A stretch of 64,000 nucleotides of DNA from Pelagomonas calceolata (GCA_918797485.1 CAKKNE010000001.1:992001-1056000), one strand, 5' to 3'. Positions 34,959 to 44,982 are shown, numbered from the stretch's first letter. Made by a program: numbers and translations. Notes: generated by a model from the letters alone, not told the origin.

Positions 34959-36428
34959 ATGACGAGCTACGCCGCCGCGATAGACACGCCCGAGCGGCAA
35001 CGCGCCGTCGACCAGGACTACGACGCCGCCCGCGCCGAGCGCGACGCGGCGCTGCAGAAGCTGCGGGCCCTCGCGCCGGCGAACACGTCGCCGCCGCCGC
35101 TTCCACAAAGGAAGCCGCCCAGAACGCCGCCGCGGACGCCGCGCGGCGTCCGCTTCGAGCCCACGCCCCTCGGCACGATCAAGGAGGGAAGTTCCGAGCG
35201 CGGCTCCGAGGACGTCAAGAAGCCCGAAGAACCAAAGAAGAAGAAGAAGGGTCTATTAGCGAGAATTAGGAGAGGCGTCGCGAAGCGCGTCGGAACGTCA
35301 TCAAGTAAGCCGCGGGCCTGGGAACCTACACAGAAGCGCAAGCCCGCTCCGAAAAAGAAGGGCCGCCTCAGCGAGCAGCCTTTTGCTCCTACGGATTTCG
35401 AGCGGAGGCGCGTGCTAGGTCGAGGCGGCTTCGGCGTCGTCTACCTCGTCGAAAAGAAGCTCGCCCCGGACCAAGGGCGGAACTACGCGATGAAGGTCCT
35501 CGACAAGCACAAGCTCCTGAAGGGCGGCCAGCGGTCCCAGGCGAGGTTGGAGCGAGACGTTTTGAGGGTGGTCCGGCACCCCTTCGTCGCGCGGCTGCGG
35601 CTGTCCTTCCAGACGGAGACGAGGCTGTATCTTCTCTCAGATTTCTACTGCGGTGGTTGTTTGACGGAGTTCCGGAGGGACCACGACGTAAGCAAGGAAG
35701 GAGCGCGCTTCTACGTCGTCGAATTGGCGCTGGCGCTGGCCTACCTCCACGCGCAGGGCGTCGTCCACCGCGACCTCAAGCCGGCGAACGTGCTCGTCGA
35801 TAGACAAGGACATGTGGCGTTATGTGATTTCGGCATCGCCGCGGCCTGTTCCGAGACGATGAAGACGCCCCACAAGAAGAAAGGTGCCAAGACGCCGGCG
35901 ACGCCGCGGCGACGGTCCTTCTGCGGGACGATCGACTACATGGCTCCGGAGTTACTCAGAGGCGAACCGTATGATGATGGCGTCGACTGGTGGGCTCTTG
36001 GGTGCGTGTTCCACGAGCTCTTGAGCGGCAAGCCGCCCTTCTCGCGGGACCGACCGCGGGACATGTTCTGCGCTATTCTCAGAGAGGAGCCGCCTTCCCT
36101 TATAATGAAGTGCGGCGTCGAATGCAACGATGCGGTCCAGGGCTTGCTGAAGAAGTCTTCCGGAGAGAGGTTCGGGAGCGACGCCTTGCGGTCTCATGCC
36201 TTCTTCGCTGACGTCGATTGGTCAAAAATGGAGCGCAAGGAGGTGGCGCCGCCGCACGCGCCTGTCCTGAAACCTTATCTGGTGGAGACGCCCGCCGGCG
36301 TCAAGTGCGTCTCTTCGGGAAAGCTGCCTCCATTAAATGACGACGGCGAGTCGGACGAGGACGACTCGTCCTCCAGGCGAGTCGTCCAGGACGCGTTCCG
36401 CGGCTTCGCCTACGCCGGCGACGACTAG
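34959..36428 (+). CDS. AGC-family Ser/Thr protein kinase
   Basis: 489 residues from ATG 34959. A disordered, proline- and lysine-rich N-terminus of ~140 residues precedes the kinase domain. Visible motifs: P-loop VLGRGGFGVVYLV (about 150-162), Lys of YAMKVLDKHK, HRDLKPANVLVD (about 270), DFGIAAACS, a basic insert of ~20 residues, CGTIDYMAPELL activation segment end, and DVDWSKME leading into an AGC-like tail. All catalytic residues are present. Closest broad group: PKA/S6K/Akt-like. No membrane or lipid-binding domain is seen. Confidence 0.88.
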   Translation: MTSYAAAIDTPERQRAVDQDYDAARAERDAALQKLRALAPANTSPPPLPQRKPPRTPPRTPRGVRFEPTPLGTIKEGSSERGSEDVKKPEEPKKKKKGLLARIRRGVAKRVGTSSSKPRAWEPTQKRKPAPKKKGRLSEQPFAPTDFERRRVLGRGGFGVVYLVEKKLAPDQGRNYAMKVLDKHKLLKGGQRSQARLERDVLRVVRHPFVARLRLSFQTETRLYLLSDFYCGGCLTEFRRDHDVSKEGARFYVVELALALAYLHAQGVVHRDLKPANVLVDRQGHVALCDFGIAAACSETMKTPHKKKGAKTPATPRRRSFCGTIDYMAPELLRGEPYDDGVDWWALGCVFHELLSGKPPFSRDRPRDMFCAILREEPPSLIMKCGVECNDAVQGLLKKSSGERFGSDALRSHAFFADVDWSKMERKEVAPPHAPVLKPYLVETPAGVKCVSSGKLPPLNDDGESDEDDSSSRRVVQDAFRGFAYAGDD

Positions 36429-36435
36429 TGTGCAC

Positions 36436-36708
36436 TTAAGGAATTGCTTTATCGAGCTCCGCGCAGCGCCCCTTGAGCGCCCGGACGGCCTTGAGCCACT
36501 CGACGAGGCGCTCCCGCTCGCCCGCTTGGAACTCGACCTCGGCCAGGGACTCGGCGTCGAGGTCGAGCAACAGCTGGAGGTCGACCTCGTCGGCCTCGAA
36601 CATCTTGAGCGTCTTTTCGCTCAGGTCGATGCGCTTCAATTGGTTTCTCAAAGTCTCGTTGCGGCCGGCCGGCGCGGTCGCGGCGTCGTCCTCCCAGTTG
36701 TCAGCCAT
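36436..36708 (-). CDS. Small SAM-domain-like protein
   Basis: 90 residues from ATG 36708. After an acidic, disordered start (MADNWEDDAATAPAG), residues ~25-80 have the alternating helix pattern of a SAM domain (LKMFEADEVDLQLLLDLDAE, then LVEWLKAVRALK). The stop lies 7 bp from the kinase stop on the other strand. Confidence 0.55.
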   Translation of the reverse strand: MADNWEDDAATAPAGRNETLRNQLKRIDLSEKTLKMFEADEVDLQLLLDLDAESLAEVEFQAGERERLVEWLKAVRALKGRCAELDKAIP

Positions 36709-36954
36709 AGTTGCGGATTAGAGGTCCGATGCGTTGTCCGTTTTCGCCACGGAGTTCTTCGCCACCAATGCTTGCGTGAGCGGACGCGGTCGCGGTACGC
36801 AAGTGCTGGCGAGGTGCCGCAACAAAGGGCTTCAGCGTCACCTACTGGGCGCAGCGCTGTGAGCGAGGGAAGAGCGCTTGAGAGTGATGCTCTGCGCGAG
36901 TTTGCAGTGCTCGGCGATGGCGTACAGGCAAAGACGCGCTTTGGTCAATCTCGA

Positions 36955-36977
36955 GCTAGCGGTCTGTAACACACTAG
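36955..36977 (-). promoter_or_regulatory. CTAG/GCTAGC promoter-type motif
   Basis: GCTAGCGGTCTGTAACACA ending CTAG, in the divergent spacer between the SAM-like gene (247 bp) and COX15 (116 bp). The spacer 36709-37092 also has GCGATGGCGTACAGGC at 36914, a short string seen near 30893 as well. Confidence 0.65.
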
Positions 36978-37092
36978 GAAGCTACAAGCTCGACTGCCGT
37001 GTTCCGCGTACACCACGCCTACGCACAATCTGACGCGCTGTAGTGCTCATTTGGACCTTCCAAGAGTCGCAGCGCAACTGGCCCGGTCCAAA

Positions 37093-38385
37093 ATGATGCG
37101 TACTGCGCTTAGAAGAGGCTTGCTCAGCGGCGCTCCCAGGACGCTGACGCCGCGGCGAGCGCCGCTCGTCCGCGCCTACCGACCACCCTCAACAAGCTTC
37201 ACGAGAGCACCACCGGCGCGAAGAAGCCTCTCGCTCGCGCTCCCCAAAGCGGCCGCGCCACCCGCGGCCGTCGCCGGCGACAGGGCCGTCGCGTACTGGT
37301 TGTTCGGCTGCGGCGGGCTCGTGGCGGGCATGGTGTCCGTTGGTGGATTAACGAGACTAACCAGATCCGGCCTGAGCATGACGGACTGGAAGCTGCAAGG
37401 AGGTTTGCCACCTATGAACAGGGCTGACTGGGAGAGGGAATTTGCCCGCTACAAGCTCTACCCGGAGTGGCAACAAAGACAATCAATGACTCTTGAGGAA
37501 TTCAAGTACATTTATGCGTGGGAGTACGGTCATCGCATGCTCGGGAGGGTTGTGGGACTGGCTTTTGGCTTGCCCTTGGCCTACTTTTGGTCAAGAGGTC
37601 GGTTGACGCCGTGGCTGAAACCTCGCGCGATGGCGTTATTAGGATTGGGCGGCGCCCAAGGTTTAATCGGCTGGTGGATGGTGAGGTCGGGACTTAACAA
37701 AGATCTCCTCCCAGAGCGCCAAAAACAAGACGTCAGGGTGTCGCCGTACAGACTGGCGACGCACCTGACCATGGCCTTCATTACTTATTCGGGATTGGTC
37801 TGGTGCGGTTTGGAGCAGCTGGGAGGTCAAAGAGCGGTTTCAGAAGGTGTAAAACATGCGGCCAAACTCACACCAATCGCGCGAGGCGCCGCCTGTTTGA
37901 CCTTGGTCACAGCAATCTCCGGAGCCTTCGTCGCCGGCAACGACGCGGGCATGGCGTTTAATGTGTGGCCGTACATGGTCGACGATCGGGACGTCGGTGG
38001 AGAGGCGACCTTCGTGCCGCCCGACTTGTTGGAATTGCAACCGCTGTGGCGCAACATGTTCGAGAACACGGCTTGCGTCCAGTTCGACCATAGGATGTTG
38101 GCTTATGGTACCGCGCTGAGCGGCACGGGCCTCTTCGCTCTGGCTCGGTCCGGGGCTTGGCATGCTCTACCAATTGTCACGCGGCGCTTCGTCGCGGCGG
38201 GGGCTTTGGCTGTGGTCGGCCAGGCTTCGTTGGGTGTCGCTACCTTGCTGTATGTGGTCCCGATCGAGCTCGCCGCGGCGCACCAGCTTGGTGCTATTGG
38301 TTTACTGACCTGCGCGCTCGGCTCGGCGCATAGTCTCGCGCGGGCGGCGGCGGTTCCTGCTGTCGTCGTGGCGGCGGCTTTGTAA
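37093..38385 (+). CDS. COX15: Heme A synthase COX15
   Basis: 430 residues from ATG 37093, with an arginine-rich mitochondrial presequence (MMRTALRRGLLSGAPRTLTP). It converts heme O to heme A in the inner mitochondrial membrane for cytochrome c oxidase. Family blocks are GGLTRLTRSGLSMTDWK, WEREFARYKLYPEWQ, YAWEYGHRMLGRVVG (His ligand), TGAFVAG-equivalent SGAFVAGNDAGMAFNVWP, QFDHRMLAY, and AAAHQLGAIGLLT (last His). Seven to eight membrane helices are evident. No intron is needed. Confidence 0.95.
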   Translation: MMRTALRRGLLSGAPRTLTPRRAPLVRAYRPPSTSFTRAPPARRSLSLALPKAAAPPAAVAGDRAVAYWLFGCGGLVAGMVSVGGLTRLTRSGLSMTDWKLQGGLPPMNRADWEREFARYKLYPEWQQRQSMTLEEFKYIYAWEYGHRMLGRVVGLAFGLPLAYFWSRGRLTPWLKPRAMALLGLGGAQGLIGWWMVRSGLNKDLLPERQKQDVRVSPYRLATHLTMAFITYSGLVWCGLEQLGGQRAVSEGVKHAAKLTPIARGAACLTLVTAISGAFVAGNDAGMAFNVWPYMVDDRDVGGEATFVPPDLLELQPLWRNMFENTACVQFDHRMLAYGTALSGTGLFALARSGAWHALPIVTRRFVAAGALAVVGQASLGVATLLYVVPIELAAAHQLGAIGLLTCALGSAHSLARAAAVPAVVVAAAL

Positions 38386-38734
38386 TCTTGATTCTTGTTT
38401 TATCTTTCCTCGCGCGGCGCGGCTTTGGTTCGGGTGGGACGCGTTCTTCTTTTCCAGGGTGCGAGGCGGTCTCGTTGAGGTTGCTCGCGAGCCGTGTGGA
38501 GTGCTTTTGCGGGGTTAGTCTTGTTTTGGAGCCATCAGCCGAAAAACCCGCACCAAACGGAAAGCGAGGTGTTTCCGCGCTGCTACGGACAGGACAAGGC
38601 TCGAGGAGAGCTCTAGGACGCCTTCGGACATCGAAACAAGCGCGGACGTACACCTTCAATCGACGCAGAGCAGCAAGGGCGAGGCCTAAAGCACCGCTAC
38701 AGCCGCTGGCACGCAAGGCGTGTCGGTAGACAAG
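38386..38734. other. Spacer between COX15 and plastid L4 genes
   Basis: Head-to-tail spacer without open frame or copy of the common motif; T-rich just after the COX15 stop (GATTCTTGTTTTATC), otherwise featureless. Confidence 0.4.
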
Positions 38735-39472
38735 ATGATGAGGCGAGCGGCCGTTGCGCTGCTTTGCACGGGCGCCGCCGCGTTGATGGCGCCCCCGGCG
38801 AGGCCTGCGAGGGCAACAGCGCTAGCTGCAAGCGCGACGGCCGACGTACCCGTCAAGACCTTCGATGGAGGCGACGCGGGGACAGCTACGTTGAACCTGA
38901 AGGTGACCAAGGGCGAGAAGGACATGTACGTCGTCCACCGCAAGTACGTGCTGGAGCGGCGCAACGCGCGAGCCGGCACGGCGTCCACCAAAACGAGAAG
39001 CGAAGTACGCGGCGGCGGCCGCAAGCCCTTCAAGCAAAAGGGCACGGGCCGGGCCCGCCAGGGCTCGATCCGGTCTCCCTTAAAAGTCGGCGGCGGCGTC
39101 TCCTTCGGCCCGAAGCCCAAGGACTGGGCGAACAAGAAGATGAACCGCAAGGAGGCGGAGCTCGCCATCGGCATCGCGATCCAGAACAAAGCTTCTAGAG
39201 TGACCGTCGTCGACTCGATCGCGGGGAAGTTCTCGGAGCCCAAAACGAAGAACGTCGTGTCCATGCTCAGCGGTCTGGGCTTAGATGCGGACGCCAAAAC
39301 GGTGCTCGTCTACGACACGGAGGACGCGACCTTCGAGAAGAGCGCCGCGAACCTGCCGAACTGCGAGCTCCGCCTCCAGGACGAGATCACGGTCTCGGAC
39401 ATGCTCTGGGCGGACCAGGTCCTCATGACGCAGCCGGCCTTCGACTGGGTCAACGAGCGCTACGGGGAGTAG
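38735..39472 (+). CDS. rpl4: Plastid ribosomal protein L4 (uL4), nuclear-encoded
   Basis: 245 residues from ATG 38735. The leader MMRRAAVALLCTGAAALMAP followed by an Ala-rich basic stretch is a bipartite plastid signal. The mature protein carries the uL4 signature GGGRKPFKQKGTGRARQGSI, then GPKPKDWANKKMNRKEAELA, and the C-terminal Rossmann-like half (VTVVDSIAG; KTVLVYDTED). Such bacterial-type L4 with a plastid leader belongs to the 50S subunit of the chloroplast ribosome. Confidence 0.93.
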   Translation: MMRRAAVALLCTGAAALMAPPARPARATALAASATADVPVKTFDGGDAGTATLNLKVTKGEKDMYVVHRKYVLERRNARAGTASTKTRSEVRGGGRKPFKQKGTGRARQGSIRSPLKVGGGVSFGPKPKDWANKKMNRKEAELAIGIAIQNKASRVTVVDSIAGKFSEPKTKNVVSMLSGLGLDADAKTVLVYDTEDATFEKSAANLPNCELRLQDEITVSDMLWADQVLMTQPAFDWVNERYGE

Positions 39473-39551
39473 ATTCGGAGTCGTTCCCCGCTGTATTAAT
39501 ACGTTACCTCTCTTACACACTAGTCGCGTCGGCGGCGCCGCGCGGGAGCCG

Positions 39552-40587
39552 TCATTGGCCGCGCGCGAACTCGTCCTTCTTCCGCGTGTCCTTGCCCTGG
39601 CGGCGCTTCCCCTTCTTCTTTCGCTGCGCGGTCCGCGCCTGCGTGGAACTCAAATGTCAGGCACCCAACGTCTGCTCGATGGCGTGTAGGTTCACGAAGG
39701 ACACAGGTCCGCGCGTCGAGGCCCCGCCGCCGCCGCCGCCGGTAGTCGTCGTCGGCCTTTGTCAGAGCCCGGAGGCGCTTCGACGTCGCCGCGACCGCCG
39801 CCGCGCCGGCGTCGGGCAGCGCGCCGATGACCGCCGCGACCGCGCGCGCCGCCGCGGCCTCCCCTAGTAAACTGTTGAACGGCCGCGCCGCCGGCGCCTT
39901 CTTGCGGGCGGGCCGCGGTAGGCTCCGAGCCGGCCGGGAGAACGCGCGGAAGACGTCGGGCTGCTCCGCATCGTAGGCGAGCGCGCGGCGGCCGTCTACG
40001 GTCGCGCCGGCGAACCGGACGCTTCTCGCCATTCGTAGGACGCGCCGCCGCCGCGCCGCGAGCAAGCGGGGCCGCGCGGCGTCCTTCTGGGCGCGGACAC
40101 CAACGGACAAGGATACTGCGCGCCGCAGCGCCCTGCACGTCGCCGCCGCGGCGCCCGCCCGATAGGCCGAGCACCAGTCGAGCACGCGCGCGACGACGCC
40201 CTCCGGGACCGGTGCGAGAACCGAGTCGCTGTTGTATTCCGCCTTCGGCACGACGCCGTCGAGCCGCGCGGCGACCGTCGGCACTTGCTCGAGCGGCGGC
40301 TCCGTCGTCGCGTCGGTGGCGGACGGGCTCCAGGGCGCGAGGGTCTCGGCGTGGCTCCACTTGCAGCGGCGGTTCGGGCAGTCGCCATTTCGAAAGTACG
40401 CCGCGCAGAGCTTATTGCCTTGCCCTGCGACCCAGACGCTCGCGTCGGGGTCCTTGAGGAAGATGGCGTTCAGGATGTCCAGGGGGTCGACGAGCTGGCC
40501 CTTGGCTTTTGCTGCCGCGGCGTCCCGTTTCGCCGCTTTTTGTTTTGCTGCTCGTTCTACTCGGCGCTCCCAGTTGCCTTTGACCAT
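39552..40587 (-). CDS. CCCH zinc-finger protein with basic C-terminus, one introner
   Basis: Exons 40587-39715 and 39638-39552 give 319 residues. A CCCH finger sits at ~61-80 (CAAYFRNGDCPNRRCKWSH, spacing C-x8-C-x4-C-x3-H), which points to RNA binding. The middle has two similar Ala-rich F-box-like helices (EGVVARVLDWCSAYRAGAAA and ARAVAAVIGALPDAGAAAV). Removing the 76-nt intron changes the end to ARTAQRKKKGKRRQGKDTRK...EFARGQ, a basic tail followed by TGA; without splicing the frame runs on into an unrelated Arg-rich tail to 39520. Confidence 0.7.
39639..39706. mobile_element. Introner, family A, shortest copy
   Basis: 68 bp, from CTGCGTGGAACTCAAATG to GTTCACGAAGGACACAG, flanked by a perfect duplication GTCCGCGC (39631-39638, 39707-39714). 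Minus-strand intron 39714-39639 begins GC (from GCGCGGAC) and ends AG. Confidence 0.85.
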
Positions 40588-41108
40588 CGCGTGCTCCTGT
40601 TTTTAAAGTTTTTCCGAGGCGTTTCGCAAGCGCTCGCACCGCTGCGCCGTCTCAAAGCAATGCTCTCTGTTAATGCTCTCAGTACTCCAGCGCGCGAGCA
40701 ACGCAGCGAGCGATGACAGCGTTCACGCCGCGGCTCAATTGGCGCTGTTACAGATCGCCGGTGATGCCTGTAGCGCTTGCCCGCCCACGCACGGCGCTCC
40801 AGCCCAGAGCAGCTGCTGAGGCTGCAGCAGGACGGGTTTTTCACGAACCTCGGGCTCCATTCGTCTTGAAACGACCGGGCCAGTCGTGCAGGCGCAGTAG
40901 AAAGGAGAAGGACGGCTCTTGGCGTCATAACTGAGGTCAATTGCGGCTCCGCAGACCGAGAGCGCTTATTGCCCTTCGGCGCGGCGCTATAAAACACAGA
41001 GCAGCGCCGGTGCCCTTGGCCGAACACCATTCGCTGTCGGTTCGCGCTGTGCGCGAGAAACAAGGCTGAACCGAGGCGAAACCACAGACTGCAAAGTTCT
41101 TCAGCAGC

Positions 41109-41234
41109 CGGCCACAGCCGAACGACACCCGCGCGCGACCCAGCAACGCGCGGCGCGGAGACGTGGGTCGCGCCAGCAGGCCCACAGCCGAAAAGCAACA
41201 CCCGCGGCGCCCGGTAACGCGCGCCGCGGAGACG
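41109..41234. repeat. Imperfect tandem duplication, ~70-bp period
   Basis: GGCCACAGCCGAACGACACC... at 41109 recurs as GGCCCACAGCCGAAAAGCAAC... at 41179; both copies end CGGAGACG after an AACGCGCG block. It lies in the 669-bp spacer 40588-41256 between the CCCH and SBP-like genes, just before the latter's ATG. No promoter-type motif or other gene was found in this spacer. Confidence 0.55.
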
Positions 41235-41256
41235 CCCACGAAGCGGCGCGGCCTCC

Positions 41257-42748
41257 ATGGACATCCGCCCCGGCCAGAGCCCCGGCTCCATCTTCGGCAA
41301 CGCCGAGAACAATCCCTTAGTCCAGTCGTTCGACGAGGAGTCCCCGGACAGCGTCCTGAACCCCGACGGCTCCGTCGGCTACCTAGCAGCAAGGCTGTCG
41401 AAGGAGCGCGGCGCGACTGCCGAGCGTTTAAAGACACTCACAGCCATGGAGCAGCGCGGAGATATCGATAGCAAGGAAAAAGGAGATCTCAAGGACGCTT
41501 TGTTAGCACAAAAGTCCGACCTCGAGACGGCGCTCGACCGAGTAGCTAATAGAGAAGCGCCCTTCCCGACGGCGCGGTCGCCGCCCGCGGCTCGTTCGTT
41601 AGAACATGAGCTCCAACATATGATGTCATTGGACGACGTCGCCTCGACGTCCTTCGGCGGGCGGAACCAGACGCTCGCCTCGCCTCGAGGGGCCTCACTC
41701 TTGGATAATATGCGCCAGCCCGTCTCCGGCTACTCGTTCCACGACGAAAGCGTCGCGCAAGCCGCGGCCATCGCCGCGGCGGAGATGCGATCGTCGGGCG
41801 GCAACCTCATGGGCTCCTACGACGGCGCGTCGTCCTTTTTGGGCGCGCGCAACAGCTTCCAGGGGCGACACTCGCCGCCGTTCGGCGGTGGAGGCGTACC
41901 GAGGCGCCTCTCCGCGCCGGGCGCACGGGCGCACCGCCCGTCGCCGCCGGCCGAGTTCGCGCCGTTCGCGGCTCTAATAGACCAGGCTGATGATATGCCT
42001 GGGTTCGAGTTCGAGATGGAGAATAGCCTGGGCACGACGCCGACGCCGAACGTGGGCTCGCCGATCCGGCCGCGCGCCGAGGTGCAGCGCTTGAGAAGGC
42101 AGGGGTCCATCGCCGACCGAGCGCGGGCCGCGGCGCCTAGGCCTGCGCCTGCTCCTCGACCGCCACCGGCGCCGCCGGTCACGTCTCCTGGGAAGCATAG
42201 AGGCTGCTCGACGACGATCGACCTGAAGGACTTGCCGCCTTTAGATAGCTTTCCTACCCAAGAAGCGCCGTCCTACGACTCCGTGAGCAACGGTGTGGAA
42301 ATCAACCCGTGTGTCGGGTGCACTCGGCGATGACGTGGCCGCGCTGGCGTCGCGTCGATGGCGTGGAGGTCGACGCGACGAACGCGCCGTAAATTTGATT
42401 TCCGCACAGGTGATCAACTTCAACCGCACGAAGGGCCGCGGCGCGCCGCACAGCTGTGTGATGTGCGGGAAGCGCGGCCGGCCTCCCACGAAAGGCAAGG
42501 ACCCGCCGGCCGACGACGACCGCGTCGTCATCCCGACGCAGAACAAGGACGTCTGCAAGGTCTGCGACACGGTGACCTGGAAGCACAACCCCACGGGCGC
42601 CTACTTCAAGTGGTGCAAGGGCTGCAAGCGCTTCCACGAGATCCACGCCTTCGCGGGCAAGCTCAAGGCCTCGAAGTGCGACGACTCGCGCGCCCGCGGC
42701 CGCGCGGGCTACATGCGCCGCAAGGAGGACGGCGAGAACGCGTCCTAG
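41257..42748 (+). CDS. SBP-like zinc-finger protein with disordered N-terminus
   Basis: Exons 41257-42282 and 42410-42748 give 454 residues. Exon 1 is disordered, Ser/Pro/Ala-rich, with one helical pair near 50-90. Exon 2 holds the only folded part: CVMCGKRGRPP, CKVCDTVTWK, then WCKGCKRFHEIHAFAGKLKA and SKCDDSRARGRAGYMRRK. C-x2-C-x-RFH followed by Phe, a Cys and a G-x-x-x-RR tail is the second half of an SBP (SQUAMOSA-promoter-binding) finger; the first half differs from plant SBPs. A sequence-specific DNA-binding regulator is plausible. Confidence 0.65.
42291..42409. mobile_element. Introner, family A (SBP-like gene)
   Basis: 119 bp, from CGGTGTGGAAATCAACCCG to TTTGATTTCCGCACAG. The flanks are GTGAGCAA (42283-42290) and GTGATCAA (42410-42417), a 7/8 match. 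The plus-strand intron is 42283-42409, with its GT taken from the duplication. Confidence 0.87.
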
Positions 42749-42910
42749 TCCTCTGGCCTCCCCCCTGACATTTAGAAGAATAATGCTGCTTATTATTGGT
42801 ATCCTTTTCTTTTTGGCGCGTCGGCGGCGGCGGCGTCTGGACGTCTGGGAACTTGTCTGGGAAGTCGTCTAAGTCGTCTGGGATTACGAAACGAAACACA
42901 GACAACGTAT

Positions 42911-44695
42911 TTACGCGTAGCAAAGAGGTTTGATTGCTTCGTGCCAGTCCCAGAGCATCGGGCGCTCCATCAAACCCTCGTCGTTTGCACGTGAGTTGTA
43001 ATTGTGCTTCAGGACCTCTAGATCTTCGCGCCCCGCCAGCCGCGCGCACTCTCTGAGGTCGTCGCCGATGGCATGCGCATACAGGGCGTTTTCCGGATAA
43101 GTACCATACGGCGCGATCCGCAGGTTCCGAGGCAGCGCTGACATGATGCGTTTGAGGTCCCAAGTTTCCGTCGGTTCATCCGCCTGGTCCCCCCATTCAG
43201 TCAGCTCGAGCGTCTCGAGGTGCGTCGCGGCCGCGGCCGCCTCGAGATGGCATATACCCTCCTCCGCCTGAGGGGTAGTGTGCGTGCAGCTATAGTGTCG
43301 GAGATTTGGAGCGGCGTCTATCCACGCCGAAAATGTGGCGGCAGTACAGTCGCTGTCAAAGATCAAGCCGGTGTGGATGTGTGTGAGCGCGTACGTGCGC
43401 CCCGGCGTTGGCATAGGCATGAAGTCAGCGCAGCCGAACGCCCAAAATATGCGCAGTTCCGCGCAGCGCTCGAGTACACGAGCGAAGGGTTCTCGTTCCT
43501 CCGCGCTACCGTCCCCGATACTGGATCCGTCGACCCGCAGCGCCCGCAGATCCCGGCAGTGCTCGCTCACGAGCCCCAGCAGTTCGAGAACGACCGCTTT
43601 CGAATATAGGGGAGACTTTTCCCCATTGTCACCCTGCCACTCAATGCGTAGGACACGGAGCCGCGAGACGCCGACGGCGCTGACACCGGCCACGTATGTT
43701 CGTGTCAACGCGTATCCCCCCTCGTCTTTTTCGGGTGGTGTTCGATCGACATACGCGAGCGCGACGACGCCGCGCCGGGCGTCCGGGCGCAGACGGACCG
43801 GTGCTTCGTTCCAGAAATCAATACAGAAATAGAAGTCCTGCAGGTCGAGGTAGGAGACCGGGGCCAACGCGTACGCAGCAATGCGCCGCAATACAATATG
43901 GTTGCCGGCGATCCACTTAATCACCTGTGTGGAAATCAAATTTTACGGCGCGTTCGTGCTGAATCATCGCGTCGTCCTCCACAGTATCGACACGACGCCT
44001 GCTCGATGGCGTGGCGATGCCGGTTCCTCGCCGCTCGACCGAGCCATGACGGCCGCCTCATTGCCGAGAAATGACTTAGTGAAGAATTGTCGGGTGCACC
44101 CGACGCACTGGTTGATTTCCACACAGTTAATCACGCTGCCTTTCCCGAGGCGGCGCTGGCGGCCCATGAGCAGCGCGTACAGCTCCGCGCGCGACTCGAA
44201 CCATCGATCGTTGTACGTCACCGCCGCGTCCCAGAGATGCCGCAGCGGTCGCGGAAGTGGGAAGAGATCTCCTCTGCGCACGTTTCGGGTCTTACTCTCG
44301 CCGTCGCACCGCACCCTCCACCAGCCATGATCTGGATGGTTCGCCGGGAGTGTGACGACGCCGGTGGTGTGTGCGCCCCCGCCTATTGCGATCCGGACTT
44401 TGTCTCCCTCGACCCATTCGTGCTTTCGGGTCCCGCCTACGACCGACGAAATCTTCCAACTGTCTCCTGAGGCCGACTCCTTCTTCGATTCGGGGAGCCG
44501 CTGGACGCTTCGCTCCGCCGCCAACACGCTCCCGCAGGGCTCGAACACGCTAGGTCGCGGCGAGCGGAGCGCGCAGTAGTCCATGACATTCTCGCGCTCG
44601 GCTGGGCCGAGATGACGGATGATCCTGAGATCCCAGTGCTTTGGTCGCTCCCATGGCGTCGTCGACGACTCCGACGGCGTCGCTTTGGTCCGCAT
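42911..44695 (-). CDS. Leucine-rich, F-box/LRR-like protein
   Basis: Exons 44695-44135 and 43924-42911 give 524 residues. Residues ~90-155 form a small beta-rich domain (WVEGDKVRIAIGGGAHTTGV then GWWRVRCDGESKTRNVRRGD), similar to Tudor/SH3-like barrels. The second exon has irregular Leu-rich repeats (RLRVLRIEWQGD, CRDLRALRVDGSSIG, CAELRIFWAFGCADF, APNLRHYSCTHT, THLETLELTEWGDQ) as in F-box/LRR adaptors. A canonical F-box is not evident. Intron removal joins KGS to VIKWIAGNH in frame. Confidence 0.6.
43925..44126. mobile_element. Introner, family A, longest copy with perfect duplication
   Basis: 202 bp with near-perfect inverted ends CTGTGTGGAAATCAA and TTGATTTCCACACAG. The flanks TTAATCAC (43917-43924 and 44127-44134) are identical, suggesting a recent insertion. 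The minus-strand intron 44134-43925 starts with the GT of GTGATTAA. Just inside both ends are segments (TTTTACGGCGCGTTCGTGC; CGGGTGCACCCGACGCACTGG) also seen in other copies. Confidence 0.9.
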
Positions 44696-44868
44696 CCTGT
44701 TACGATGCGTACCCAGGTAGGTAGGGCAGCCTTCCTGTGAGGCGCTTGGGCAGCCTGCACTGCAGCTGCAGCTGTTCGTTGCGATGAGTGGGGCTGCCTG
44801 CTTCTCCTGTCGAGCGCTTGGGCTGCCTGCACTGCGCTCTGAGGCTCCGAGAGCGCCCTGCCATTTTG

Positions 44869-44891
44869 CTAGTGTCTTACATGCCGCTAGC
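44869..44891 (+). promoter_or_regulatory. CTAG/GCTAGC promoter-type motif
   Basis: CTAGTGTCTTACATGCC then GCTAGC, the copy closest to consensus; 174 bp from the LRR-like start and 92 bp before the acylphosphatase-like ATG. Confidence 0.75.
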
Positions 44892-44982
44892 TCCGGCTGG
44901 AGCCCGGATTCGCCTGCGTGTCTCCGCGCCTCGCAGCATAGGTGTCAATCCTGCCAGTACGACGTCGCCTGTTACTCACAGG

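Noticed and set aside
39520-39551. Unspliced end of the CCCH protein
   Set aside because: An introner with perfect flanking duplication lies in between; splicing gives a stop at 39552.
40557-41312. 251-residue minus-strand frame in the CCCH/SBP-like spacer
   Set aside because: Arg/Ser-rich composition without domain, overlapping the starts of two supported genes; a GC-rich shadow frame.
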